Assembly: GCF_003008425.1 (NCBI RefSeq)
Contig: NZ_PXOQ01000007.1
Span: forward strand, 706,419-770,418
Direction: 5' to 3'
DNA length: 64,000 nucleotides
Origin: Aurantibacter aestuarii
Lineage (GTDB): Bacteria > Bacteroidota > Bacteroidia > Flavobacteriales > Flavobacteriaceae
Part shown: positions 1-8,882 of the stretch, in pieces
How positions within the stretch are numbered: the stretch's first letter is position 1
Layout: every line of letters begins with the position of its first letter
Made by a program: the position numbers and the translations under genes
Notes under the pieces: model-generated
The model's database searches: none
What the model was told of the DNA's origin: nothing
The model's input: the letters and a program-made list of their open reading frames with translations, nothing else

Positions 1-659
1 GAGTTGAAAAAATTGCAATTAAAGATGTTAAACTAAGAACATTTATTACTGAAGACAGTAGTCGTGACGATTTAGTAGCTCACGTTTATGATGTGACCTA
101 TGGTGTTATAAAACCAGAAGATAATTTGGTTATTATAGACGACAGCATTGTTCGTGGAACTACTTTGAAAAAGAGTATCATTAAAATGATGGATCGTTTG
201 CACCCAAAACGAATTGTTGTAGTGTCTTCGGCGCCTCAAATTAGGTATCCAGACTGTTATGGTATAGATATGGCTAACTTAGAAAGTTTAGTAGCGTTTC
301 AAGCAGCTTTAGAACTGTTGAAGGAAAATAACAGTTATGACATCGTTGAAAAAGTATATAAAAAATGTTTGGAGCAGGTAGATTTAAAAGACTCCAAAGT
401 GGTTAATTTTGTTAAAGAAATTTATGCGCCATTTACGGACGAACAAATTTCAGATAAAATATCAGAACTTTTAACTCACGAAAGTGTTAATGCAGAAGTT
501 AAGATCATCTTCCAACCAGTTTCTAACTTACATAAAGCCTGTCCTAAAAATTTAGGAGATTGGTATTTTACGGGAGATTACCCAACCGATGGAGGAAATA
601 GAGTGGTTAATAGAGCCTTTATTAATTTCTTCGAAGGAAATAAAGAAAGAGCTTATTAA
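1..659 (+). CDS. purF: Amidophosphoribosyltransferase, C-terminal part
   Basis: PurF transfers the amide nitrogen of glutamine to PRPP, the first committed step of purine synthesis. Only the last ~218 residues are present; the frame is open from base 3, so the gene begins before the window. The PRPP-binding signature VIIDDSIVRGTT lies at 129-164 and is characteristic of the phosphoribosyltransferase half. The N-terminal glutamine amidotransferase half with its catalytic cysteine is outside the window. The ending (EGNKERAY) and tail length fit Bacteroidota PurF. A GTG at 93 is internal and not a start. A strong terminator follows at 682-712. Confidence 0.93.
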   Translation, partial: VEKIAIKDVKLRTFITEDSSRDDLVAHVYDVTYGVIKPEDNLVIIDDSIVRGTTLKKSIIKMMDRLHPKRIVVVSSAPQIRYPDCYGIDMANLESLVAFQAALELLKENNSYDIVEKVYKKCLEQVDLKDSKVVNFVKEIYAPFTDEQISDKISELLTHESVNAEVKIIFQPVSNLHKACPKNLGDWYFTGDYPTDGGNRVVNRAFINFFEGNKERAY

Positions 660-681
660 AGTTATAATTATTAGATAAAAG

Positions 682-712
682 AAGGCTTAATTTTAGGATT
701 AGGCCTTTTTTT
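682..712 (+). terminator. Rho-independent terminator after purF
   Basis: A 9-bp stem (AAGGCTTAA with TTAGGCCTT, one G-T pair) encloses a short loop and is followed by seven T. It sits 23 bases after the purF stop. Confidence 0.85.
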
Positions 713-791
713 GTAGCTATTACTGTGTATTTATTTTTAATTCCAGATATTTATATAATTAAGGTATAGGTTCTAATAAAATTTAAAGCGT

Positions 792-823
792 AAAAAAAAG
801 CACTACGGTTTAAGTAGTGCTTT
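792..823 (-). terminator. Terminator of the 848-1672 gene
   Basis: A 10-bp perfect stem, AAAGCACTAC at 797-806 with GTAGTGCTTT at 814-823, has a 7-base loop. Read on the minus strand it runs into a T tract (A run at 792-799 on the plus strand). It lies 25 bases past the stop of the minus-strand gene. Confidence 0.85.
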
Positions 824-847
824 ATATAAAAATTTATTATTTCTTTA

Positions 848-1672
848 TTAATCCAAATAGTAAATATATCCAAAATTTAACCAAACTAACCAATCGTTGT
901 TCTTGTTAGATTTGTAGTCGTGGTTGAGACCATCTACATCATCACTAAAATAGTATTGCCATCTTAAGTCAATCATTAAATCGGCTAATACATTTATCTT
1001 ATATCTTGTTCCAACGCTGGCAACTATAGACCAAGTAGATCCAGAATCCTCAGACACAGGATCTTTATAGCCAGGCTGGGACCATGGATCATAAAAATTG
1101 TTGTTGTCGTCTATGTTTCCAATATCATTAGGGTTAAACGGATTGCTACTAACATAATCTGTAAAAGCCTTAGGGTTGTAAGAGACATAATGTGCTCCTA
1201 AACTAGCAAAAGGAGCAAATTTTGGTGTAAATGCCTGGAAAGAACGAATACTTAACGGGAACCACTCTAACTGCATACCTATATCAAAATTATTCGATTC
1301 ACCAGAATGTCCTCTTAATTTTCTAGCATTTTCAGATGTTCTAGAATCTTTAACCCATTCTCCAAAATGATTTAATTTTGTTTTGTTGTAAGAAATTTCA
1401 GATCTTAATTTAAAGTGATCATTAAAGTAAGTGTCTGTACTGTAACAGTTACAGTCTGCTCTATAGGCAAAGTTGATATAGTGAACTAAACCAATCCCAA
1501 AACCAGTATTACCTTTGTTCGTATCAAAATCTTTACGTTCTCCAAAATCCGATTGAAAAGCTACTGGACCAGTGATAATACCAATCTCGTGAGAAAATCC
1601 TAGTTGCGCAAAGCCAAATTGTATAGTTGTAATACATACAATTAATGCTATGGATAATTTATTTTTAAGCAT
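848..1672 (-). CDS. Outer-membrane beta-barrel-like protein (THC0290_0291-type)
   Basis: This is a 274-residue exported protein of unknown function. Residues 1-22 form a signal peptide ending FGFAQ. The mature part is rich in alternating aromatic and polar residues (for example HYINFAYRADCNC, WQYYFSDD, WLNFGYIYYLD at the C-terminus), which suggests a small outer-membrane barrel. An Asp/Asn-rich stretch near residues 170-200 may be a surface loop. It resembles a conserved flavobacterial family I recall as THC0290_0291; that name is from memory. It has its own promoter and terminator and is divergent from gdhA. Two cysteines in CNCYSTDTY may form a disulfide. Confidence 0.7.
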   Translation of the reverse strand: MLKNKLSIALIVCITTIQFGFAQLGFSHEIGIITGPVAFQSDFGERKDFDTNKGNTGFGIGLVHYINFAYRADCNCYSTDTYFNDHFKLRSEISYNKTKLNHFGEWVKDSRTSENARKLRGHSGESNNFDIGMQLEWFPLSIRSFQAFTPKFAPFASLGAHYVSYNPKAFTDYVSSNPFNPNDIGNIDDNNNFYDPWSQPGYKDPVSEDSGSTWSIVASVGTRYKINVLADLMIDLRWQYYFSDDVDGLNHDYKSNKNNDWLVWLNFGYIYYLD

Positions 1673-1704
1673 ATTTTAAGGATTATAAAACCTATTTAAG
1701 TTAA

Positions 1705-1735
1705 CAAATATATAAAAACGTGCTTAGCAAACAAA
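1705..1735 (-). promoter_or_regulatory. Promoter of the 848-1672 gene
   Basis: On the minus strand the -7 element TATATTTG (1712-1705) is preceded by TTTG (1735-1732) with a 19-base spacer. Both match the Bacteroidota primary sigma consensus (TTTG, then TAnnTTTG). This is the best-matched promoter in the window. Confidence 0.65.
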
Positions 1736-1825
1736 TAATTATGCTACTATAACACAAATTTTAAAAAAATGTTAAAATTAGATTTCAAATTTCAGAAAAA
1801 TAGACCTCTATTTTTAAAGATAATG

Positions 1826-1833
1826 TATATTTG
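1826..1833 (+). promoter_or_regulatory. -7 element upstream of gdhA
   Basis: TATATTTG matches TAnnTTTG and lies 46 bases before the gdhA ATG. No clear TTTG at the -33 position, so only the -7 box is supported. Confidence 0.5.
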
Positions 1834-1873
1834 TTTATCAAATTTCAACAAATATCAATTATTTCGTAATTAG

Positions 1874-3223
<1,350 letters not shown>

Positions 3224-3245
3224 TAAAGCGTATTTATAGTTTAAT

Positions 3246-3282
3246 AAAAAGCCTTTAGTATTAGTTTTCTAAAGGCTTTTTT
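3246..3282. terminator. Bidirectional terminator between gdhA and the AlgX-like gene
   Basis: A long stem (AAAAAGCCTTTAG at 3246-3258 with CTAAAGGCTTTTT from 3269) has an A run on one side and a T run on the other, so it can stop transcripts from both sides. The right arm encodes the last codons of the minus-strand gene. Confidence 0.85.
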
Positions 3283-4304
3283 AATGAAATTAACTCGCTA
3301 AGATTTCGTTCTACGAGTTCTAAAACAACAATATCTGGTTGGTATGCTTCAATTTTAGCACGATCTAATTGAATGGATTTAAGAAATCGTGTGTTTTTAA
3401 AAGTTTCATTCATAAAAGGTATCATAGCCAGCATAAATGAATCATGAAATAACAAAATATCTGTTTCTCTACTTTCATTAAAATAATGCCTTTCGTATTC
3501 ATAGTCAAATATTTGTTTGAAGTTATAAATACTTTTATCTAAGTACGGTTTTATTATAGGGTCCTCTTCATAAACCAGTCTTGGAATATCACCTTGGTAA
3601 GACTCTTCATTTACAATACTGTAATTTTCTAGAAGTTCTGGTTTGATATTAAATTTATGCTGAATGTTTTCTAACAAACGTTTATAACCTGAAAAAGCAC
3701 CTAAACTACTCCAATGCGTGTCATTTTTTAAATAAACTTGATTAGTTTGTTTTGCCTTTAAAATTGTAGAGGTTAGATTTATAAAATTTAAATCTTTGTC
3801 CTTTAAATATGATTCTAATTGATTTACCCTAGGGAATTTAGTAGTCATTTTAAAAGGTAAGTGCTCCTTATAAATTTTGTTTTTATCTGGAACAATAAGT
3901 ATATAAAAAACAATATCTTTTGTTTTAAGATATGTATCCCAGCTTTCTAAGTATTTGGATATGTTATACAAATCATTTTCTGAAAATCTTTCAACTCCAA
4001 AAGCATCATTTAAACTGTTATTATAATGATTACCTAAAAACCACCAATCATTTTTACCTTTTATAATTCGATTTGGTAAAGCATTTTCTTTTAAAGTGTT
4101 TTTTTTAAAAGCTATGTAATTGGTTAGCAAAGTTTCTTTTGAACCATAGTGTTCCGCATAGTAAGATTTAAATTCTGAAACTAAAACTTTTGGATGAATT
4201 GAACTTGGTTGAAAAGAGTTTTTCCTACTAAAAAGCATCATTAGATTGGGGAGAATAAGTATTCCCAAAAAAAGTACAATAAGAATGTATTTAGGAGTCT
4301 TCAT
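3261..4304 (-). CDS. AlgX/AlgJ-like SGNH-fold acetyltransferase
   Basis: A 347-residue protein with one N-terminal membrane anchor (residues ~5-26) and a periplasmic domain of the AlgX/AlgJ (DHHW) group, which passes acetyl groups to exopolysaccharides. The signature is NDTHWSSLGA with D195 and H197; LIVPDKNKIY near 140 is the other typical segment, and FHDSFMLAM near 285 carries the Ser expected for the nucleophile block (DS). It starts 3 bases after the stop of the MBOAT gene, so the two form an operon that moves acetyl groups across the membrane and onto a polymer. No polymer synthesis genes are nearby, so the acceptor is unknown. The last codons lie in a bidirectional terminator. Confidence 0.8.
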   Translation of the reverse strand: MKTPKYILIVLFLGILILPNLMMLFSRKNSFQPSSIHPKVLVSEFKSYYAEHYGSKETLLTNYIAFKKNTLKENALPNRIIKGKNDWWFLGNHYNNSLNDAFGVERFSENDLYNISKYLESWDTYLKTKDIVFYILIVPDKNKIYKEHLPFKMTTKFPRVNQLESYLKDKDLNFINLTSTILKAKQTNQVYLKNDTHWSSLGAFSGYKRLLENIQHKFNIKPELLENYSIVNEESYQGDIPRLVYEEDPIIKPYLDKSIYNFKQIFDYEYERHYFNESRETDILLFHDSFMLAMIPFMNETFKNTRFLKSIQLDRAKIEAYQPDIVVLELVERNLSELISLKKPLEN

Positions 4305-4307
4305 ATT

Positions 4308-5720
4308 TTAAAATCTAAAATAAATAAACGGATTATAAGACCCTGAAGCAATGTAATATTGACAAATAAAAAACAGTCCTAAAACGTAAAAGACTTTTAG
4401 ATATTTAAGTGTTGGACCCTGTATATGAAAAGATTTTAATATTTTTTTTATATAAATCTGAAATTTTGGAGTAGATAATAAAAATGCAATTAGCATTGCA
4501 AAAATGACTTCTTTGGTCATATAGAAATAAAGATAATTAAAATTGGTTTCTACCGAAAAATTAAAAAGTTGTTTAATGTATTGCCAGGCATCTGTTATTG
4601 TATTACTTCTAAATATAGCCCAAGAAAAAGTAATAATAAACATCAAGTAAACATGTAAAAACCAGTTTGGTAATTTATCAAAAAAAGATTTTTCAAACCT
4701 CTTTTCCATTAAAATAAAAAAACCATGAAATAATCCCCAAATAATGAATGTCCAATTGGCACCATGCCATAAACCAGTAATAAAAAAGACAAACAGTAAG
4801 TTAAGGTATGTTCTGTTAACACTTATCCTATTCCCACCTAAAGAAATATATAAATAATCCTTAAACCATTCAGATAGTGTAATGTGCCAACGTCTCCAAA
4901 ATTCTTTTACCGATTTAGAAATATAGGGGTAATTAAAGTTTTCTGGAAAATTAAATCCAAACATTTTGCCTAAACCTATCGCCATATCTGAATATCCTGA
5001 GAAGTCAAAAAAGATCTGAAAACCATATGCAATTAAACCAATCCAAGCTAAAAGCATAGATTTTTCATCATTATGGAGCGCAAAAATACCATCGGCTAAA
5101 AAAGCACATTGATTGGCAACTATTAGTTTTTTTGCCAAGCCATAAACAAATCTTAGGATACCAGAATAAAACAAATCTACTGTAACTTTACGACTTGAGA
5201 TTTCTTTTTCCACTTGGGCATATCTTACAATAGGACCGGCAATTAATTGCGGAAATAGAGAAACATAGGTTAGAAAATTTATTAGACTTTTAGTTGCTTT
5301 TATTTTACCACGATAGACGTCGATACTGTAAGACATAGTCTGGAAAGTGTAAAAACTTATACCTAAGGGAAGAATAATACTATTAAAGATTCTGTTATTT
5401 TCGTTAGAAATGAGATTAATCGAGTTAAAAATTTCCGATACAAAACCGGCATATTTAAAATACATAAGTAAACTTAAGTTAAAAGCAATAGATATCGTTA
5501 AACCTAATTTTTTATGATAACGTTCTATAACCAATCCACAGCAAAAATCTATTAAACCTGAAGCAATAATAAGTAATACAAGGTGTCTTTCTCCCCATGT
5601 ATAAAAAAATAAACTAGCCAACAATAGAATACTGTTTTTAAACTTAGAAGGAGATAAAAAATAGCAAAATAGAGTAGCTGGCAAAAACAGATAGAGGAAA
5701 AACGGACTACTAAAAAGCAT
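4308..5720 (-). CDS. MBOAT O-acyltransferase, AlgI-like
   Basis: A 470-residue polytopic membrane protein of the MBOAT family, AlgI/DltB branch, which moves acyl groups from a cytoplasmic donor across the membrane. The conserved RRWHITLSEWFKDYLY block and the catalytic WHGANWT motif (His319) are intact. Hydrophobic segments are spread over the whole length, as in AlgI. The partner acetyltransferase gene follows at once. The start ATG at 5720 is preceded by a -7 box at 5743-5750. The pair is the usual export-and-transfer module for O-acetylation of a cell-surface polysaccharide; the polymer cannot be told from this window. Confidence 0.88.
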   Translation of the reverse strand: MLFSSPFFLYLFLPATLFCYFLSPSKFKNSILLLASLFFYTWGERHLVLLIIASGLIDFCCGLVIERYHKKLGLTISIAFNLSLLMYFKYAGFVSEIFNSINLISNENNRIFNSIILPLGISFYTFQTMSYSIDVYRGKIKATKSLINFLTYVSLFPQLIAGPIVRYAQVEKEISSRKVTVDLFYSGILRFVYGLAKKLIVANQCAFLADGIFALHNDEKSMLLAWIGLIAYGFQIFFDFSGYSDMAIGLGKMFGFNFPENFNYPYISKSVKEFWRRWHITLSEWFKDYLYISLGGNRISVNRTYLNLLFVFFITGLWHGANWTFIIWGLFHGFFILMEKRFEKSFFDKLPNWFLHVYLMFIITFSWAIFRSNTITDAWQYIKQLFNFSVETNFNYLYFYMTKEVIFAMLIAFLLSTPKFQIYIKKILKSFHIQGPTLKYLKVFYVLGLFFICQYYIASGSYNPFIYFRF

Positions 5721-5742
5721 CTAACAATGTTGAAAATACAAT

Positions 5743-5750
5743 CAAAAGTA
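5743..5750 (-). promoter_or_regulatory. -7 element upstream of the MBOAT gene
   Basis: The minus strand reads TACTTTTG, a full match to TAnnTTTG, 22 bases before the ATG. Confidence 0.5.
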
Positions 5751-5763
5751 CAATAATTTATAC

Positions 5764-5771
5764 TATTTTTG
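5764..5771 (+). promoter_or_regulatory. -7 element upstream of porZ
   Basis: TATTTTTG matches TAnnTTTG, 35 bases before the porZ start. It lies just beside the divergent -7 box at 5743, so the two promoters share about 30 bases. Confidence 0.5.
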
Positions 5772-5806
5772 GTTATTTAGCTTTAACTTCAGTTTTTATA
5801 AACTTC

Positions 5807-8161
5807 ATGAAATTTTATAAACCTTTTTTAATTATTTTTTTGTGTTTAAATTGTTTTTCAATTTGTGCACAAGATTTTTCTAAAACTTGGAACCAGTATT
5901 TCTCCTACTTGGATATTTCGGTACTTACACAATCTGAAAATAAAATTTATGCAGCTGCGGAGAATGCTATTTTTACTTACGACAAGCAAACATTTGAACT
6001 AACAACAATTAGTTCCGTACAAGGATTGTCTGGAGATACTATAAGTGCTTTAATTTATATTGAAAATTCTAATTTACTTGTTATTGGTTTTGAAAACGGG
6101 CTTATACAAGTTCTAAATGAAAACACAAAGGATGTCTTAAATGTTGTAGATATTTTAGATAAACAAACCATTCTTCCAGATAAAAAACGAATTAATGATT
6201 TTATATTATTTAACAATACTGTATATATTTCTGCAGATTTTGGTATTTCAGAATATAATATAAACCAGTTAGAGTTTGGAGATACTTTTTTTATAGGAGA
6301 TAATGGTACACAGTTATCTATAAATGAAATAGCTGTTTTTGATGGTTTTTTTTATGCAGCTACAGACTCCGGAATTCGTAGAGCATTGACTTCTAATCCT
6401 AATTTAATAGATTTTCAAGAATGGCAAACTTTATCTAATGGGATTTGGGAAGGCATAGCTTCTGTAGGTGCACGTTTATATGCAGCAGCAAACAACCAAA
6501 GAGTTTTTGAGGTAATAGGATTAAATGTTTTTGAAAGAGAATTTTTTTCTAACCCAATTTTGGATTTGTACACTATAAATAATCAGCTAGCAGTTACCAC
6601 TATAGATGTTTCTAATATCTATACTGAAACGTATCAGCCTATAATATCTATACCTTCTAGTAGTTATAACAACACTAATTTTAGTAGAACAATTTTTAAC
6701 GACACAGACATTTATATAGGGACAAAAGGAATTTTAAACTTAGGAAAAGAAGGCTTTGGCGTTTTAAAAACGAATTTTTCAGATGCCGAATTTGAAGAGC
6801 TCCATCCAAGTAGTCCATTATTAAACCGAATTTTTCAAATAGATTTAAGTGCTAATCAAATTTGGGCTGTACATGGAAGTTTTGCTGCAAATTATGGGTT
6901 TAGTGGTGGTATTGAAAAATCAGGAATTAGTAGATTTAAAAATAATGAATGGCAAAATATACCTTATGACACTATTAGTCAGATTGTGCCAAGCCCCTAT
7001 TATATCAATCATGTTATAATTAATAAATTTAATTCAAATAAAGCATATTTAAGTACCTATTGGACGCCAGGTCTTATTGAGCTAGAAAATGATAATTTAT
7101 TAAATCTATATGATGAAAACAATAGTAGTTTAGATAGGTTTGTAGATGTTTTTTACTTATTAATGACTGCAAACTATGATGAAAATAACGCTTTATGGGT
7201 CACAAATGGAAGAGTCAATAATGCATTAAATAGATTTGCAGACGGTGCTTGGCAAGGCATAGACTTGTCACAAATTATAACCAATCCTACGGTAAATCTG
7301 GGATTTGCGGATGTGGATTTTGATGCCGATGGGAATGTATTTATGGCAACTTCTAACTTTGGTGTAATTAGCTATAATGTTTCTAACGGAGAATTAAATA
7401 ATATTGTAAATGATGAAAATAACATGCCATCTAATGATGTTCGTGCTTTAAGAGTAGATAGAAGTAACCAAGTGTGGGTAGGAACCAAAGAAGGCTTAAG
7501 AATTATATACGACCCAAGTGGTTTTGCAAATGGAAATCCAGAAGTTGAAAGCATTATCTTTTTAGAAGATGGTATTGCAAGTGAATTGTTTTTCTTTCAG
7601 TATATAAATGATATCGAGGTAGATGGAACTAATAATAAATGGATTGGAACTTTAGACAATGGAGTTTTTTATATTACTGCAGACGGGCAAAGAACCATTT
7701 ATCGTTTTACAAAGGACAATTCACCGCTACCAAGTAATGATATATTAGATATTAAAATAAATGAAACTACTGGAGAAGTTTTTTTTGCAACCGATAAAGG
7801 AATGGTTTCTTTTAAGGGTACTTCCTCGGTACCTCAAGACAATTTAGAAAATGCATATGTTTATCCAAATCCTGTTAGACCAGGATTTAATATGGAACAA
7901 GATAAAATCAAAATCACCGGTCTTTCTAAAAATGTTAATGTAAAAATTACTGATATAGAAGGTAATTTGGTCACTGAAGCAGAGACCCGATCAAATGGTA
8001 AGTTTAAAGGGTTTAATTTGGAAATTGATGGCGGAACAGCATTATGGAATGGTAGAAATCTTTCCAATAAAGTAGTAGCATCTGGAGTTTATGTTATTTT
8101 ATTAAACGATCTAGATACTTTTGAAACCAAAGTTTTAAAGGTGATGCTTATTAGACAATAA
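5807..8161 (+). CDS. porZ: T9SS protein PorZ (beta-propeller, two-component-regulator-like)
   Basis: PorZ is a surface part of the T9SS attachment complex; in Porphyromonas it helps supply the anionic lipopolysaccharide to which cargo is joined. This 784-residue protein has a signal peptide ending ICAQ at residue ~22. It then has many beta-propeller blades of the two-component-regulator type (for example LRVDRSNQVWVGTKEGLRI near 545 and FFATDKGMVSFKG near 660). The C-terminal ~100 residues from YPNPVRPGFN resemble a T9SS sorting domain (ITDIEGNLV, GVYVILL). The gene is followed after 2 bases by recO, an arrangement I recall as common in flavobacteria. The assignment rests on fold, length, CTD and context. 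Confidence 0.82.
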   Translation: MKFYKPFLIIFLCLNCFSICAQDFSKTWNQYFSYLDISVLTQSENKIYAAAENAIFTYDKQTFELTTISSVQGLSGDTISALIYIENSNLLVIGFENGLIQVLNENTKDVLNVVDILDKQTILPDKKRINDFILFNNTVYISADFGISEYNINQLEFGDTFFIGDNGTQLSINEIAVFDGFFYAATDSGIRRALTSNPNLIDFQEWQTLSNGIWEGIASVGARLYAAANNQRVFEVIGLNVFEREFFSNPILDLYTINNQLAVTTIDVSNIYTETYQPIISIPSSSYNNTNFSRTIFNDTDIYIGTKGILNLGKEGFGVLKTNFSDAEFEELHPSSPLLNRIFQIDLSANQIWAVHGSFAANYGFSGGIEKSGISRFKNNEWQNIPYDTISQIVPSPYYINHVIINKFNSNKAYLSTYWTPGLIELENDNLLNLYDENNSSLDRFVDVFYLLMTANYDENNALWVTNGRVNNALNRFADGAWQGIDLSQIITNPTVNLGFADVDFDADGNVFMATSNFGVISYNVSNGELNNIVNDENNMPSNDVRALRVDRSNQVWVGTKEGLRIIYDPSGFANGNPEVESIIFLEDGIASELFFFQYINDIEVDGTNNKWIGTLDNGVFYITADGQRTIYRFTKDNSPLPSNDILDIKINETTGEVFFATDKGMVSFKGTSSVPQDNLENAYVYPNPVRPGFNMEQDKIKITGLSKNVNVKITDIEGNLVTEAETRSNGKFKGFNLEIDGGTALWNGRNLSNKVVASGVYVILLNDLDTFETKVLKVMLIRQ

Positions 8162-8163
8162 TT

Positions 8164-8880
8164 ATGATTCTTTCCTTAAACGCAATTGTCTTATCAAAAA
8201 TTAAGTATAACGATAATGACCTTATCGTTAAATGTTTTACCCAGCAAAAAGGAATTGTAAGTTATATTTTAAAAGGCGTTTTAAAATCTAAAAAAAATAA
8301 GAGAATTGCTTTTTTTCAACTTCTAACACAATTAGATATTGAAACAGATTTTAAGGCTAATAGAAGTTTACAGTACGTAAAAGATTTAAAAAATCATACA
8401 CTTTATAGTTCCATACATCAAAATGTTTACAAGAGTGCTATAGCAATGTTTATTTCAGATGTTTTAGCAAATGCTCTAAAAGAAGAAGAACAAAATGAAG
8501 CTCTTTTTAGCTATATAGAAGCCGCATTAAATTGGCTAGACATAAGCCAAGACTACTCCAACTTTCATTTGCTTTTTCTGCTTAAACTCACAAAATATTT
8601 AGGATTTTATCCAGATACTACACACATGGATTTATCTTATTTCAATTTAGTAGAAGGCGCGTTCGATTTTAATAAAACGCATGAGCAATTTATTTTAGGC
8701 GAAGATTTAAACCTCTTTAAAACTCTTTTGGGCACAAATTTTGATGCTTTAGATGCAATAAAAATGTCGTCAAACCAGCGTCAGCGTTTTTTAATTATTT
8801 TGTTGAAGTATTATGAACTTCATTTAATAGGCTTTAAAAAACCAAAATCTTTACAAATTCTAAACGAAGTTTTTAATTAA
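8164..8880 (+). CDS. recO: DNA repair protein RecO
   Basis: RecO works with RecR in the RecF pathway to load RecA on SSB-coated single-stranded DNA. The 238-residue length and the N-terminal OB-fold segment (SLNAIVLSKIKYNDNDLIV, then KGVLKSKKNK) are typical, followed by the helical C-terminal half. It is the middle gene of a tight operon: 2 bases after porZ and 2 bases before the TonB receptor. The coupling of a repair gene to two envelope genes is a matter of gene order, not evidence for a shared role. Confidence 0.92.
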   Translation: MILSLNAIVLSKIKYNDNDLIVKCFTQQKGIVSYILKGVLKSKKNKRIAFFQLLTQLDIETDFKANRSLQYVKDLKNHTLYSSIHQNVYKSAIAMFISDVLANALKEEEQNEALFSYIEAALNWLDISQDYSNFHLLFLLKLTKYLGFYPDTTHMDLSYFNLVEGAFDFNKTHEQFILGEDLNLFKTLLGTNFDALDAIKMSSNQRQRFLIILLKYYELHLIGFKKPKSLQILNEVFN

Positions 8881-8882
8881 AT

